Origin: Streptomyces sp. NRRL S-340
GTDB taxonomy: Bacteria; Actinomycetota; Actinomycetes; Streptomycetales; Streptomycetaceae
Length of the DNA: 64,000 nucleotides
Reading direction: 5' to 3'
Assembly (NCBI RefSeq): GCF_000720185.1
Contig: NZ_JOIY01000001.1
Coordinates: forward strand, 62,001-126,000
The translations under genes were made by a program, and so were the position numbers. Under the pieces are notes generated by a model. The model made no database searches. It was given only the letters and a program-made list of their open reading frames with translations, and was not told the origin of the DNA. Below, piece after piece: positions 9,537 to 17,413 of this stretch; the stretch's first letter is position 1; the number at the start of each line of letters is the position of its first letter.

Positions 9537-10619
9537 TCACGGGGCGCGGTAGTAGCCCTGGCCGTAGGGGTCCTGCTGCTGGTGCCGGTCGTAGTCCTCC
9601 TGCTGGTGGCCGTACGGCTGGTCCTCCTGCTGGTGGCCGTAAGGCTGCTGGTGGGGCTGCTGCTGGTGGGGCTGCTGGTGCTGCTGGTGCTGAGGCTGCT
9701 GCGGGTACTGGCCGTCGGCGTACTGGCCCTGGTCGTAGCCGTACGGCTGCTGCTGCGGCTGCTGCTGGTGGGGCTGCTGCGGCTGGCCGGGGTGCTGCTG
9801 GGGCTGGGGCTGGGACTGCTGAGGCCGCGTGCCCTGCTGGTGCGGCGGCTCGATGCGGCGCAGCTGGGTGGTCGCGTCGTCCATCACCGGCTGCTGGTAC
9901 TGCTGGGGCTGCTGGTACGGCTGCGCGTACTGCTGCTGGTACCCGCCCGGGACGGCGTGCTCCGGCCCGGGCGCCGCGGGCGCGGGCTCCGGCTCCTTCT
10001 TGGCCTTGGCGCGGGCGCGCAGGAACTCGATGGCGATCGGGACGACCGAGACGAGGACGATCAGGATGAGGATCGCCTCGATGTTGCTCTTGACGAAATC
10101 GATCTTGCCGAGCCAGGAGCCGAGCAGCGTCACGCCCGCGCCCCACAGGACACCGCCGAGGACGTTGAAGGTCACGAACGAGCGGTACCGCATGCCGCTG
10201 ACGCCGGCGATGATCGGCGTGAACGTCCGGACGACGGGCACGAAGCGGGCCAGGACCAGGGACTTCGGGCCGTACTTCTCGAAGAACTCGTGCGCCTTGA
10301 CCACGTTCTCCTGTTTGAACAGGCGGGAGTCGGGGCGGTTGAACAGGGACGGGCCGACCTTCTTGCCGAACATGTAGCCCGCCTGGTCGCCGAGGACCGC
10401 CGCGAGGCAGATCAGGGCGATCGCCGCCCACAGCGGGAAGTCCAGCTGGTGCGAGGTGATCAGCAGGCCACAGGTGAACAGCAGCGAGTCACCCGGCAGG
10501 AAGAAGCCGATCAGCAGACCCGACTCGGCGAAGACGACGAGGAGCAGGCCCCAGATGCCGAAGGTGTCCAGCAGGTAGTTCGGATCCAGCCAGCTCGGGC
10601 CGAGGGCAATCGTCATCAC
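9537..10619 (-). CDS. DedA family membrane protein with Gln/His-rich tail
   Basis: The first 220 residues are a DedA/SNARE-associated (VTT) membrane domain: FAESGLLIGFFLPGDSLLF, the re-entrant region, then FARFVPVVRTFTPIIAGVSGM with the conserved arginines. DedA proteins support membrane lipid scrambling and envelope homeostasis. Residues 240-360 are a low-complexity cytosolic tail rich in Q, H, P, Y and G with repeated PYGHQQED units. The GTG at 10619 was chosen because AGGAG lies nine bases upstream; ATG 10616 is the next codon. The total is 360 residues, well above the usual 200-230 because of the tail. Confidence 0.92.
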   Translation of the reverse strand: MMTIALGPSWLDPNYLLDTFGIWGLLLVVFAESGLLIGFFLPGDSLLFTCGLLITSHQLDFPLWAAIALICLAAVLGDQAGYMFGKKVGPSLFNRPDSRLFKQENVVKAHEFFEKYGPKSLVLARFVPVVRTFTPIIAGVSGMRYRSFVTFNVLGGVLWGAGVTLLGSWLGKIDFVKSNIEAILILIVLVSVVPIAIEFLRARAKAKKEPEPAPAAPGPEHAVPGGYQQQYAQPYQQPQQYQQPVMDDATTQLRRIEPPHQQGTRPQQSQPQPQQHPGQPQQPHQQQPQQQPYGYDQGQYADGQYPQQPQHQQHQQPHQQQPHQQPYGHQQEDQPYGHQQEDYDRHQQQDPYGQGYYRAP

Positions 10620-10769
10620 GGTTCCGGGCTCCTGATGGGGTGAGGACGGTCGGCGGCGGGTCGGCCTCCGGGTACTGCCGCACAAAGTATCAACGGATCG
10701 TGTACGGCTCAGGTTCCACCGGGTTCCGAGGGATGCGCTGTGCACCGCCCCGGGCCGGGCCGGCCCCCA

Positions 10770-11065
10770 TGCCGATGTGCCGCCGGTGCTGCTCGGCCAG
10801 GTCCGTCGCCGCCCGGCCGGCCGGCGGCTCCCCCGCGGCCACCAGGGCCGCGTACCGCTCGTCCCTCGCGTCCGCCCCGGCCTGGAAGCGATTCCAGTCG
10901 TCCTTGGAGGAGCGGGCGGCGCGGCGCTGCGGCTCGGCCTACGCCTCGGCCCCCCAGCGCTGCTCGGCCTCCTCCGCGTACCGCTTCAGGTCCTTGCCTC
11001 CGGACACCTCGAAGCGCTCCTCGGGGGTGAGGCTGGTTCCTGCGTGCCTCCCTGGCCTGCTCCAC
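10770..11065 (-). pseudogene. degraded TipA-type (TipAS thiopeptide-binding) regulator fragment
   Basis: On the minus strand, VEQAREARR (from 11065) continues, after a +1 shift near 11036, as SLTPEERFEVSGG and then YAEEAEQRWGAEA, followed by a TAG at 10939-10941. The same frame then reads AEPQRRAARSSKDDWNRF and AALVAAGEPPAGRAATDLAEQHRRHI. This is the order seen in the C-terminal ligand-binding domain of TipA (family knowledge), where a Tyr stands at the stop position. The MerR-type DNA-binding half and the rest of TipAS are absent. It therefore has a frameshift, a nonsense codon and both ends missing. It lies between the dedA start and the ClC gene. Confidence 0.85.
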
Positions 11066-11160
11066 GGTCCTTCCTCACGTGGCGTGAGGTGCAAGCCGGT
11101 TTCCGTCCCGGTCGTTTTACGCGCGTTCACACCGGTACGCCGGATCAGTCCGCTTATCGT

Positions 11161-12459
11161 GTGCCGGTGGTCCAGGACACCGAGCAGCAGGCAGCCGCCG
11201 CACCGGCCGTACCGGCGGCCCCGGCCCGCGCGCTGCTCCCCCTGATCCTGCCCGCTCTCGTCACCGGCGTCGGCTGCAGCCTGCTCCTGCTGGTGGTGAG
11301 CGGGGCGGCGGAGCGGCTGCAGGGCGCGCTGTGGGGCGACCTGCCGGACGCGCTCGGGGCCGGCCGGTACTCCGTGGGATGGATGCTGGCCGTGCTGACC
11401 GCGACCGGGGTCCTGGTGGGGCTCGTGGTGTGGAAGGCGCCGGGCCACGCGGGTCCCGACCCGGCCACGCTCGGTCTGTCGGCCGCCCCCATGGCGCCGG
11501 CGGTACTGCCGGGGCTGCTGCTGGCGACCATGCTGATGCTGGCCGGCGGGCCCAGTCTGGGCCCGGAGAACCCGATCATCGCGGTCAACGTGGCCCTGGC
11601 GTTCTGGTTCGGCCGCAGGCTGCTGCCCCGGCTGCCGGGCGCGCTGTGGCCCGCGCTGGCGGAGGCGGCGACCATCGGGGCCCTGTTCGGGACGGCGGTG
11701 GCCGCAGCGCTGGTCGTCTCCGAGGCGCTGGCCGGGCGGCCGATGAAGGGGGCGCTGTGGGACAACCTCTTCGCGCCGCTGGCGGCGGGCGCCGCGGGCG
11801 CCATGACCACGACCCTCATCGCCCGCCCCGCCTTCGATCTCGGGCTGCCGCCGTTGGGACGCCCGCACGCGGGTGATGTGCTGGCCGCCCTGGTGATCTC
11901 CTCGGCGGGCGCGCTGCTCGGCCTCACCGCCGTGTACGCCTTCCCGTACGTCCACCGGGTCTTCGCCCGGCTCGGCCATCCGATGATCGCCCTGCCGGCC
12001 GGCGGCCTGGTCCTCGGTCTGCTGGGGGCGCTCGGCGGTCACCTCACCCTGTTCAAGGGGCTCTCGGAGGTCGCCGAGCTGGCCCGGCACCCCGAGGACC
12101 GGACGGCGGGGCAGTTCGCCGCGCTGGCCGTGGTGAAACTGGCGGCGCTGCTCGTGGCGGCGTCCTGCGGCTTCCGCGGCGGCCGGATCTTCCCGTCCGT
12201 CTTCATCGGCGCCGCACTCGGGCTGGCCGCCCACGCCCTGGTGCCCTCGGTGCCGCCCGCGCTCGCTGTGGCGGCGGCCGTCCTGGGCATGCTGATGGCC
12301 GTGACCCGGCAGGGCTGGGTGAGTCTGTTCACGGCCGCGGTCCTCGTCTCCTCCCCCTCCGTGCTGTCCCTGCTGTGCCTCGCCTCGCTGCCGGCCTGGC
12401 TGCTGGTGACCGGCAGGCCGCAGATGCAGCTGCGGGCGGACGGTACGGCGGCCCGCTGA
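11161..12459 (+). CDS. ClC-type chloride channel/ion channel protein
   Basis: Integral membrane protein of 432 residues in the ClC chloride channel/antiporter family. The selectivity-filter motifs are present: GPSLGPENPII (about 130, GxxGPE) and GGRIFPSVFIG (about 338, GGxFxP). At least ten hydrophobic helices are spread along the chain. The N-terminus is short and Ala-rich with no CBS domains. GTG 11161 has no clear ribosome site and may be leaderless; a second GTG is at 11167. The frame is also open further upstream but that overlaps the pseudogene. It converges with the PadR gene. Confidence 0.88.
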   Translation: MPVVQDTEQQAAAAPAVPAAPARALLPLILPALVTGVGCSLLLLVVSGAAERLQGALWGDLPDALGAGRYSVGWMLAVLTATGVLVGLVVWKAPGHAGPDPATLGLSAAPMAPAVLPGLLLATMLMLAGGPSLGPENPIIAVNVALAFWFGRRLLPRLPGALWPALAEAATIGALFGTAVAAALVVSEALAGRPMKGALWDNLFAPLAAGAAGAMTTTLIARPAFDLGLPPLGRPHAGDVLAALVISSAGALLGLTAVYAFPYVHRVFARLGHPMIALPAGGLVLGLLGALGGHLTLFKGLSEVAELARHPEDRTAGQFAALAVVKLAALLVAASCGFRGGRIFPSVFIGAALGLAAHALVPSVPPALAVAAAVLGMLMAVTRQGWVSLFTAAVLVSSPSVLSLLCLASLPAWLLVTGRPQMQLRADGTAAR

Positions 12460-12556
12460 CCGCCGTACCCGCCCACGGGCGCCCTCGCCCGGCCGCCCGG
12501 GACCGGCCCGCCCGGTGACCTGCTCGGCGCGCGGAGACCCCGCTGCCCGCACTTGG

Positions 12557-13198
12557 TCAGCGGGCGTCTCCCCGGCGCGGCCGGTCCGTGGCGTACGGGT
12601 TCTCCTGGCCTTCCTCCAGCACGCCGGAGAAGGGCTCCCCCTCACCGGCGAAGGTGTACGCCCCGCCGCGGACACGGTCGATCAGCCCCCGCGTCCACTC
12701 GGCGCCGGCGTCGGCGGAGTGCACCCAGAAGTTCATGATCTCGCCGATGTGGCCGAGCAGGCCGGGGCCTCCCCCGGGCGTGTAGTACTCGGTGACCGAC
12801 CTGCGCCACTCCTCGATGCCGCGCACCCGTTCCTCGAGGAGGGCGAGCGCTTCCTCCCGCTCCAGGTCGACCATGAAGCCGAGGGCGGCGGTCAGCACGT
12901 CGGGGCGCTGGTCGTAGGCGGTGAGGTACTCGCGCAGCAGCGAGAAGTACTCCTCGGTGCCCCTGGCGGTGATCTCGTACTCGACGCGCGGCGGGCCGCC
13001 CGCCGTGGACGGCGCGATCTCGTGCGCGTGCAGCATCCCCTGCTTGGCCATCTGCTTCAGGGCGTGGTAGATCGATCCCGGCTTGGCGTTGGACCACTCA
13101 TGGGCGCCCCAGTACTCCAGGTCGTTGCGCACCTGGTAGCCGTGGGCCCGCCCGTGCTGGCGGACGGCGCCGAGCACGAGGAGACGGATCGCTGACAT
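12557..13198 (-). CDS. PadR family transcriptional regulator
   Basis: The protein has 213 residues. The N-terminal winged helix (residues 1-90: RLLVLGAVRQHGRAHGYQVRNDLEYWG, PGSIYHALKQMAKQGML, VEYEITARG) matches PadR. The C-terminal half is helical and longer than in minimal PadR proteins (PadR/Vir type). ATG 13198 is preceded by TAACCT with seven bases between, so it could be leaderless. The target is unknown; candidates are the adjacent aldehyde dehydrogenase upstream on the same strand or the convergent ClC gene. Confidence 0.9.
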   Translation of the reverse strand: MSAIRLLVLGAVRQHGRAHGYQVRNDLEYWGAHEWSNAKPGSIYHALKQMAKQGMLHAHEIAPSTAGGPPRVEYEITARGTEEYFSLLREYLTAYDQRPDVLTAALGFMVDLEREEALALLEERVRGIEEWRRSVTEYYTPGGGPGLLGHIGEIMNFWVHSADAGAEWTRGLIDRVRGGAYTFAGEGEPFSGVLEEGQENPYATDRPRRGDAR

Positions 13199-13222
13199 GC
13201 GGTCCAGGTTATTGCCGGGGCC

Positions 13223-13248
13223 CAGGCGGCCCTCGCGAGGGCCGCCTG
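13223..13248 (-). terminator. 26-bp perfect palindrome between aldehyde dehydrogenase and padR genes
   Basis: The 13-base arm CAGGCGGCCCTCG at 13223-13235 is followed at once by its exact reverse complement (13236-13248). It lies about 40 bases beyond the aldehyde dehydrogenase stop and 25 bases upstream of the padR start. It may be a terminator for the former or an operator for the latter. Confidence 0.5.
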
Positions 13249-13270
13249 CCGGGGCCGGGGCCGGACCCAG

Positions 13271-13290
13271 GTCAGGTCAGGTCAGGTCAG
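13271..13290. repeat. four GTCAG pentamers at the aldehyde dehydrogenase stop
   Basis: GTCAG is repeated four times in a row, overlapping the TGA stop (13287-13289) of the minus-strand gene. Read on that strand it gives a run of TGACC units, so the stop is followed by further TGA triplets in shifting frames. Confidence 0.8.
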
Positions 13291-14747
13291 AACGGGAACC
13301 CGCTCCGGCCGTGCTGGACCGAGATCCACTTGACCGTGGTGAAGGCGTCCACCGTCGTCTCGCCGTTCAGGCGGCCGATGCCCGAGTGCTTCTCGCCGCC
13401 GAAGGGCACCAGGGGCTCGTCGTGCACGGTGCCGTCGTTCACGTGGAACATCCCGGTGTCGATGCGCTTGGCGAAGGCCACGCCCCGCTCGATGTCGCCC
13501 GTGTGGACGGCGCCGCTGAGGCCGTAAGGCGTGTCGTTGACGATCCGGACCGCCTCCTCCTCGCCGTCGAAGGGGATGAGGAAGGCGACCGGTCCGAAGA
13601 CCTCCTGCCGCAGCAGGGCGGAACCGGCCGGGACGTCCGTCAGGACGGACGGGGCGACCAGGTTGTCGGTGGTGGTGCCGCGCACCAGCGCGGTGGCGCC
13701 CTCGGCGAGGGCCTGCTCGACGACACCGGAGACGGCGTTGGCCTGCGCGGAGTTGATCACCGGTCCGATGACGGTCTGCGGGTCGCGCGGGTCGCCGACC
13801 TTGAGCGACTTCACCTTGGCGACGAACTTCTCGGTGAACGCGCCGGCGATCGAGCGGTCAACCAGGACCCGGTTCGCGGCCATGCACACCTGGCCCTGGT
13901 GGACGTAGCGGCTGAAGACGGCCGCGTCGACCGCGTAGTCCAGATCGGCGTCGTCCAGGACCACGATCGCGCTGTTGCCGCCCAGTTCGAGGACCGTGCG
14001 CTTGAAGTGCGCGGCGCAGACGGTGGCCACGTGCCGGCCGACCTTGTCGGAGCCGGTGAAGGAGATCAGCTTGGGGACCGGGTGCTCGATGAAGGCGTCA
14101 CCGATCTCGGCGATGTCCGTGACGACGACGTTGAGCAGGCCGCCGGGCAGGCCCGCGTCCTCGAAGATCTTCGCCACCAGGGTGCCGCCCGCGACCGGCG
14201 TGTTCTGGTGCGGCTTGAGCACCACGCCGTTGCCGAGCGCGAGCGCCGGGGCGACCGACTTGACCGACAGCAGGAAGGGGAAGTTGAAGGGGCTGATCAC
14301 ACCGACGACGCCGACCGGGACGCGGTAGACGCGGTTCTCCTTGCCGTCCGACGGCGAGGGCAGGATCCTGCCCTCCGGGGCCAGCGCCAGGTGGACCGAC
14401 TCGCGCAGGAACTCCTTGACGAGATGCAGTTCGAAGGCGGCCTTGAGGTGCGTACCGCCCAGCTCGGCGGTGATCACCTCGGTGATCTCCTGCTCGCGTT
14501 CCTCGACCAGGCGCAGCGCCTTCTCGAAGACCGCGCGGCGCGCGTAGGGGTTGGTGGCGGCCCACTGCTTCTGGGCGCGCGCCGCCGCCCGGTACGCCTC
14601 GTCCACCTCGTCGGCCGTGGCTATGGTGATCGAGGCCAGCTTCTCGCCGTCGTACGGATTGAAGTCGATGATGTCCCAGGAACCGGTGCCCTGACGCCAC
14701 TCGCCGTCGATGTACTGCCGGGCCAGGTCGGTGAAGTAGGACGACAT
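13287..14747 (-). CDS. NAD(P)-dependent aldehyde dehydrogenase
   Basis: ALDH superfamily enzyme of 486 residues that oxidises an aldehyde to the acid. Visible motifs are PFNFPFLLSVKSVAPALALGN (Rossmann/substrate face), FTGSDKVGRH (NAD binding), catalytic Glu in VLELGGNSA (near 254) and catalytic Cys in GQVCMAANR (near 286). The C-terminal PFGGEKHSGIGR is typical of the benzaldehyde/vanillin-type subgroup, but the substrate is not determinable. Start ATG 14747 has GAGGG six to seven bases upstream; an in-frame ATG at 14792 would add 15 residues without a ribosome site. Confidence 0.93.
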   Translation of the reverse strand: MSSYFTDLARQYIDGEWRQGTGSWDIIDFNPYDGEKLASITIATADEVDEAYRAAARAQKQWAATNPYARRAVFEKALRLVEEREQEITEVITAELGGTHLKAAFELHLVKEFLRESVHLALAPEGRILPSPSDGKENRVYRVPVGVVGVISPFNFPFLLSVKSVAPALALGNGVVLKPHQNTPVAGGTLVAKIFEDAGLPGGLLNVVVTDIAEIGDAFIEHPVPKLISFTGSDKVGRHVATVCAAHFKRTVLELGGNSAIVVLDDADLDYAVDAAVFSRYVHQGQVCMAANRVLVDRSIAGAFTEKFVAKVKSLKVGDPRDPQTVIGPVINSAQANAVSGVVEQALAEGATALVRGTTTDNLVAPSVLTDVPAGSALLRQEVFGPVAFLIPFDGEEEAVRIVNDTPYGLSGAVHTGDIERGVAFAKRIDTGMFHVNDGTVHDEPLVPFGGEKHSGIGRLNGETTVDAFTTVKWISVQHGRSGFPF

Positions 14748-14902
14748 GTGATCCCTCGAATCCCAGGCGCTCGCTGTCTGATCGAACGTCATCGTACGTG
14801 CGGGCGAGGGGCGTTGGGGGCGTATTGCTACTTCCCGGTACGGACCCGGGCGGGGCCCTGGACCGTGCCGGCGGCAGGGCCCAGGAGAGCCGGCGGAAGA
14901 TG

Positions 14903-15763
14903 CTAGGAGAGCTGGAGCAGGCCCCGCAGGACGTCGCGGCTCTCGTCCGGCCCGGGGCTGTCGTGCTGGAGCTCCTTGAGCGCCCTCTCGTACTGGGTGA
15001 CGTCCTCGCGCTTGTCCAGGTAGAGCGCGCTGGTCAGCTGCTCCACGTAGACGACGTCCGACAGGTCGGACTCGGGGAAGCTGAGGATGGTGAACGCCCC
15101 GGACTCGCCGGCGTGGCCGCCGAAGCTGAACGGCATGACCTGGAGCCGCACGTTGGGCCGCTCGGAGAACTCGATCAGGTGCTGCAACTGGCCCCGCATG
15201 ACCTCGCGGTCGCCGTACGGGCGACGCAGGGCGGCCTCGTCGAGGACGATGTGCAGCTCCGGGGCGTTCTCGGAGACGAGGTACTTCTGCCGCTCCAGGC
15301 GCAGCGCCACCCGCCGCTCCACGTCCGCCTCGCTCGCGCCCTGCATGCCGCGCCGGACCACCGCGCGGGCGTACGCCTCGGTCTGCAGCAGCCCGTGCAC
15401 GAACTGCACCTCGTAGACGCGGATGAGCGACGCGGCGCCCTCCAGGCCCACGTAGGTGGGGAACCAGTTGGGCAGCACGTCGGAGTAACTGTGCCACCAG
15501 CCCGCGACGTTGGCCTCCTTGGCGAGCGAGAGCAGCGAGGTGCGCTCCGCGTCGTCGGTGATGCCGTACAGCGTCAGCAGGTCTTCCACGTCACGCGTCT
15601 TGAAGCTCACCCGGCCCAGCTCCATGCGGCTGATCTTCGACTCCGAGGCGCGGATCGAGTACCCCGCGGCTTCCCGCGTGATCCCCCGTGCCTCTCGCAG
15701 TCTCCTCAGTTGCGAGCCGAGCAGCATGCGCCGCACCACCGATCCGGGCTCTCCCGCGCTCAC
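14903..15763 (-). CDS. XRE-family regulator with DUF5753 (WhiJ-like)
   Basis: The N-terminal helix-turn-helix (about 10-70: LGSQLRRLREARGITREAAGYSIR, SKISRMELGR) is followed by the DUF5753 ligand/partner domain (WWHSYSDVLPNWFPTYVGLE, VPHGLLQTEAYARAV-like, QLQHLIEF, VVYVEQLTSALYLDK). In Streptomyces such WhiJ-like proteins are encoded next to an anti-sigma-type ATPase and a DUF397 protein and act in development and antibiotic regulation (established for whiJ and abaA loci). All three are present here. GTG 15763 was chosen for its GGGGAGG nine bases upstream; a TTG at 15781 also reads in frame. Length is 286 residues. Confidence 0.9.
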   Translation of the reverse strand: MSAGEPGSVVRRMLLGSQLRRLREARGITREAAGYSIRASESKISRMELGRVSFKTRDVEDLLTLYGITDDAERTSLLSLAKEANVAGWWHSYSDVLPNWFPTYVGLEGAASLIRVYEVQFVHGLLQTEAYARAVVRRGMQGASEADVERRVALRLERQKYLVSENAPELHIVLDEAALRRPYGDREVMRGQLQHLIEFSERPNVRLQVMPFSFGGHAGESGAFTILSFPESDLSDVVYVEQLTSALYLDKREDVTQYERALKELQHDSPGPDESRDVLRGLLQLS

Positions 15764-15956
15764 CTTCGCCAGCCTCCCCAACCGTCCTCAAGGGCCGAAG
15801 TCTGCCACTAAAACACTTCGAGCAGTACTCGGGCGATTACGGAAACGGAAAGAGATCACAGAAAACGTGCAGCTTGAGGCAAGAAGGAGGCCGACGACGA
15901 TCGAGAAGATGGCGGAAAAAATGACCAACAAGCGGTACGGGTAGGTCTAATTCGGT

Positions 15957-15975
15957 CGCGTGCACGTGCATCTGC
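15957..15975 (+). promoter_or_regulatory. 19-bp operator-like element, copy 1
   Basis: CGCGTGCACGTGCATCTGC occurs here and again, perfectly, as its reverse complement at 17134-17152. The core TGCACGTGCA is palindromic. It is read towards the ATPase gene (start 16078), 102 bases upstream. The second copy is read towards the DUF397 gene at a similar distance. Confidence 0.75.
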
Positions 15976-16022
15976 CCTTGCATCTGCCCTGCGCATCCGA
16001 AACCATGGTCCCGCGCCACCGC

Positions 16023-16052
16023 TGCATCGCAACGACCAATGCATCGCAACGA
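16023..16052 (+). repeat. direct repeat TGCATCGCAACGA, two copies
   Basis: The 13-mer TGCATCGCAACGA occurs at 16023-16035 and 16040-16052, a period of 17 bases, just upstream of the ATPase start. A related GATGCATC motif lies upstream of the DUF397 gene (around 17078-17085). It may be an additional regulator site. Confidence 0.6.
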
Positions 16053-16077
16053 TCGCGATTTCCCGGGAGTGCCTCGC

Positions 16078-16578
16078 ATGGGGACGAATGGATCGACCAT
16101 GCTCCAGCCGTTACGGCAGGGCCTTCCGCCACTGGACCCCTCGGCCGTGTGCGACGCCGCCTCCTGCGCCCTGCCCGCCCGCTACGAAGCCGTCCGCGAG
16201 GCCCGGCAGTTCACCCGTACCACGCTCGACCAGTGGAACCTGGGCGACCGCTTCGACGATGTCTGCCTCGTGGTCTCGGAACTCGTCACCAACGCCCTGC
16301 GGCACGCGCTGCCGGAGGTGCCCGCCGCGTGCGGCCGCGAGCAGGGCTCCTCGGTGCGCCTGCACCTGATGCACTGGACCGAGCGGCTGGTGTGCGGCGT
16401 GCGCGACCCCAGCCAGGACAGTCCGGTCGCCCGCGACACCGGCGACTTCTCGGCCGAGTCGGGCCGCGGCCTGTTCCTCGTCGACTCCTTCAGCGACGGC
16501 TGGGGCTGGCACCCGCTGGCCGGCACGCTCGGCGGAAAGGTCGTCTGGGCGCTGTTCCGGCTGCGCGCCACCGACTGA
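16078..16578 (+). CDS. ATP-binding anti-sigma-factor-like protein (HATPase_c_2, AbaA/RsbW type)
   Basis: GHKL-type ATPase domain of 166 residues related to RsbW/SpoIIAB anti-sigma kinases. The N box is visible (DVCLVVSELVTNALRHAL, about 60-77), then GVRDPS (G1 box, DxG changed to DPS) and ESGRGLFLVDSFSDGWG (G2). A partner sigma factor or antagonist is not identifiable here. ATG 16078 has GGGAG eight bases upstream; ATG 16039 is in frame but lacks one. With the divergent WhiJ-like regulator and convergent DUF397 gene it forms the standard three-gene Streptomyces module. Confidence 0.9.
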   Translation: MGTNGSTMLQPLRQGLPPLDPSAVCDAASCALPARYEAVREARQFTRTTLDQWNLGDRFDDVCLVVSELVTNALRHALPEVPAACGREQGSSVRLHLMHWTERLVCGVRDPSQDSPVARDTGDFSAESGRGLFLVDSFSDGWGWHPLAGTLGGKVVWALFRLRATD

Positions 16579-16590
16579 ACGAACGTTCGG

Positions 16591-16616
16591 CCGGACGGGG
16601 TGTACGCCCCGTCCGG
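16591..16616. terminator. bidirectional hairpin between the ATPase and DUF397 genes
   Basis: CCGGACGGGG (16591-16600) pairs exactly with CCCCGTCCGG (16607-16616) over a six-base loop. It begins 13 bases after the ATPase stop, in the convergent gap. Confidence 0.75.
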
Positions 16617-16770
16617 AACGGCGCCCCTTCGCCCGGCCCGGACCGACCGTGCCCGGTCGCGGGCGGTCATGACGCCTGCCGCCGGTGTTCTGCGCGGCCT
16701 CCCCCGCCCGCGGATCCCGCACCCCGGCGGTTCCCGCGTTCCGCCGGTTCCCGTGCCCCGGCCGGTGCCG

Positions 16771-17040
16771 TCAGCCGGCGATCAGGTGGTCGAACTCGCC
16801 GTCCTTGATCCCCAGCAGCATCGCCTCTATCTCCGCCCGGGTGTAGACGAGCGCCGGACCGTCGGGGAACCGGGAATTCCGGACGGCCACCTCTCCTCCC
16901 GGGAGTCGCGCGAACTCCACGCACGATCCCTGCGAGTTGCTGTGCCGGCTCTTCTGCCAGGCCACCCCGCGCAGGTGTGTGGCCGCCATGCCGTTGTGCA
17001 CGTCGCACTCCCCGTACACGCCCTCGACGTCGTGGTTCAC
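16771..17040 (-). CDS. DUF397 domain protein
   Basis: Small 89-residue protein with the complete DUF397 pattern: WQKSRHSNSQGSCVEFA, VAVRNSRFPDGPALVYT, then the C-terminal AEIEAMLLGIKDGEFD. DUF397 proteins are paired with WhiJ-like regulators and in studied cases relieve or modulate them, often behaving like antitoxin partners; here that is inference. It starts at GTG 17040 with GGGGAG six bases upstream. A copy of the 19-bp element lies about 95 bases upstream. Confidence 0.92.
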   Translation of the reverse strand: MNHDVEGVYGECDVHNGMAATHLRGVAWQKSRHSNSQGSCVEFARLPGGEVAVRNSRFPDGPALVYTRAEIEAMLLGIKDGEFDHLIAG

Positions 17041-17413
17041 AGGTCGCTCCCCGGTGGTGCACTGGCTGGTATGGCCATTGATGCATCGGTCAACTGAACC
17101 GGATCATAACCTTGTTCATGTGCAGGTGCATGAGCAGATGCACGTGCACGCGGAGTGCTTCGCCGATTACAGCTTTGACGAGCCCTTTACCGAAGCTGTT
17201 TGTGCGTTTGCCCCGGGAAGAGGTGGGCATGCGCGGCCCGTTCTCCGAGGGTCCGCCCGCGTGCTTCCGGTGACACGTGCACGGAGGAAAGACGCACGGA
17301 AAGCCCCCGGTGTTCCGTCCGCCGCCGAGGAGCTTCGCGCAGGTGACCCGATAACCTGCTGCGGTCGTACCGGCCGCCGGCCGGCCGGCCGGTTTCCAGG
17401 TGGGGGGATCTCA
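17041..17413. other. spacer between DUF397 gene and lipoprotein gene
   Basis: This 373-base spacer contains the divergent promoters. On the DUF397 side are TTGACC (near 17088-17093, minus strand), GATGCATC and the second 19-bp element. On the lipoprotein side GCAGGT/ACCTGC arms flank GACCCGATA (about 17339-17359). No gene is convincing; a 39-codon Cys-rich frame from ATG 17119 has poor codon bias. Confidence 0.6.
17134..17152 (-). promoter_or_regulatory. 19-bp operator-like element, copy 2 (inverted)
   Basis: This is the exact reverse complement of 15957-15975. Read on the minus strand it points to the DUF397 gene, whose start is 94 bases downstream. A further GTGCAGGTGCATG on its left extends the TGCA-rich pattern. 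It is probably bound by the WhiJ-like regulator of this locus. Confidence 0.75.

Larger units (their letters stand above)
15764..16077. other. divergent promoter region of the WhiJ-like locus
   Basis: This 314-base spacer is less GC-rich than its surroundings (for example the A-rich stretch near 15838-15925) and separates the divergent regulator and ATPase genes. It holds the 19-bp element at 15957-15975, a partial direct repeat of TGCATCTGCCC just after it, and the paired 13-mer at 16023-16052. A 25-codon frame (GTG 15866 to TAG 15943) is open but unsupported. Confidence 0.7.

Noticed and set aside
15866..15943. 25-codon frame upstream of the anti-sigma-like ATPase gene
   Set aside because: AT-rich codons unlike real genes here and located within the divergent promoter region.
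17119..17275. Cys-rich short frame overlapping the second 19-bp element
   Set aside because: Poor third-position GC bias and no ribosome site; overlaps regulatory sequence.
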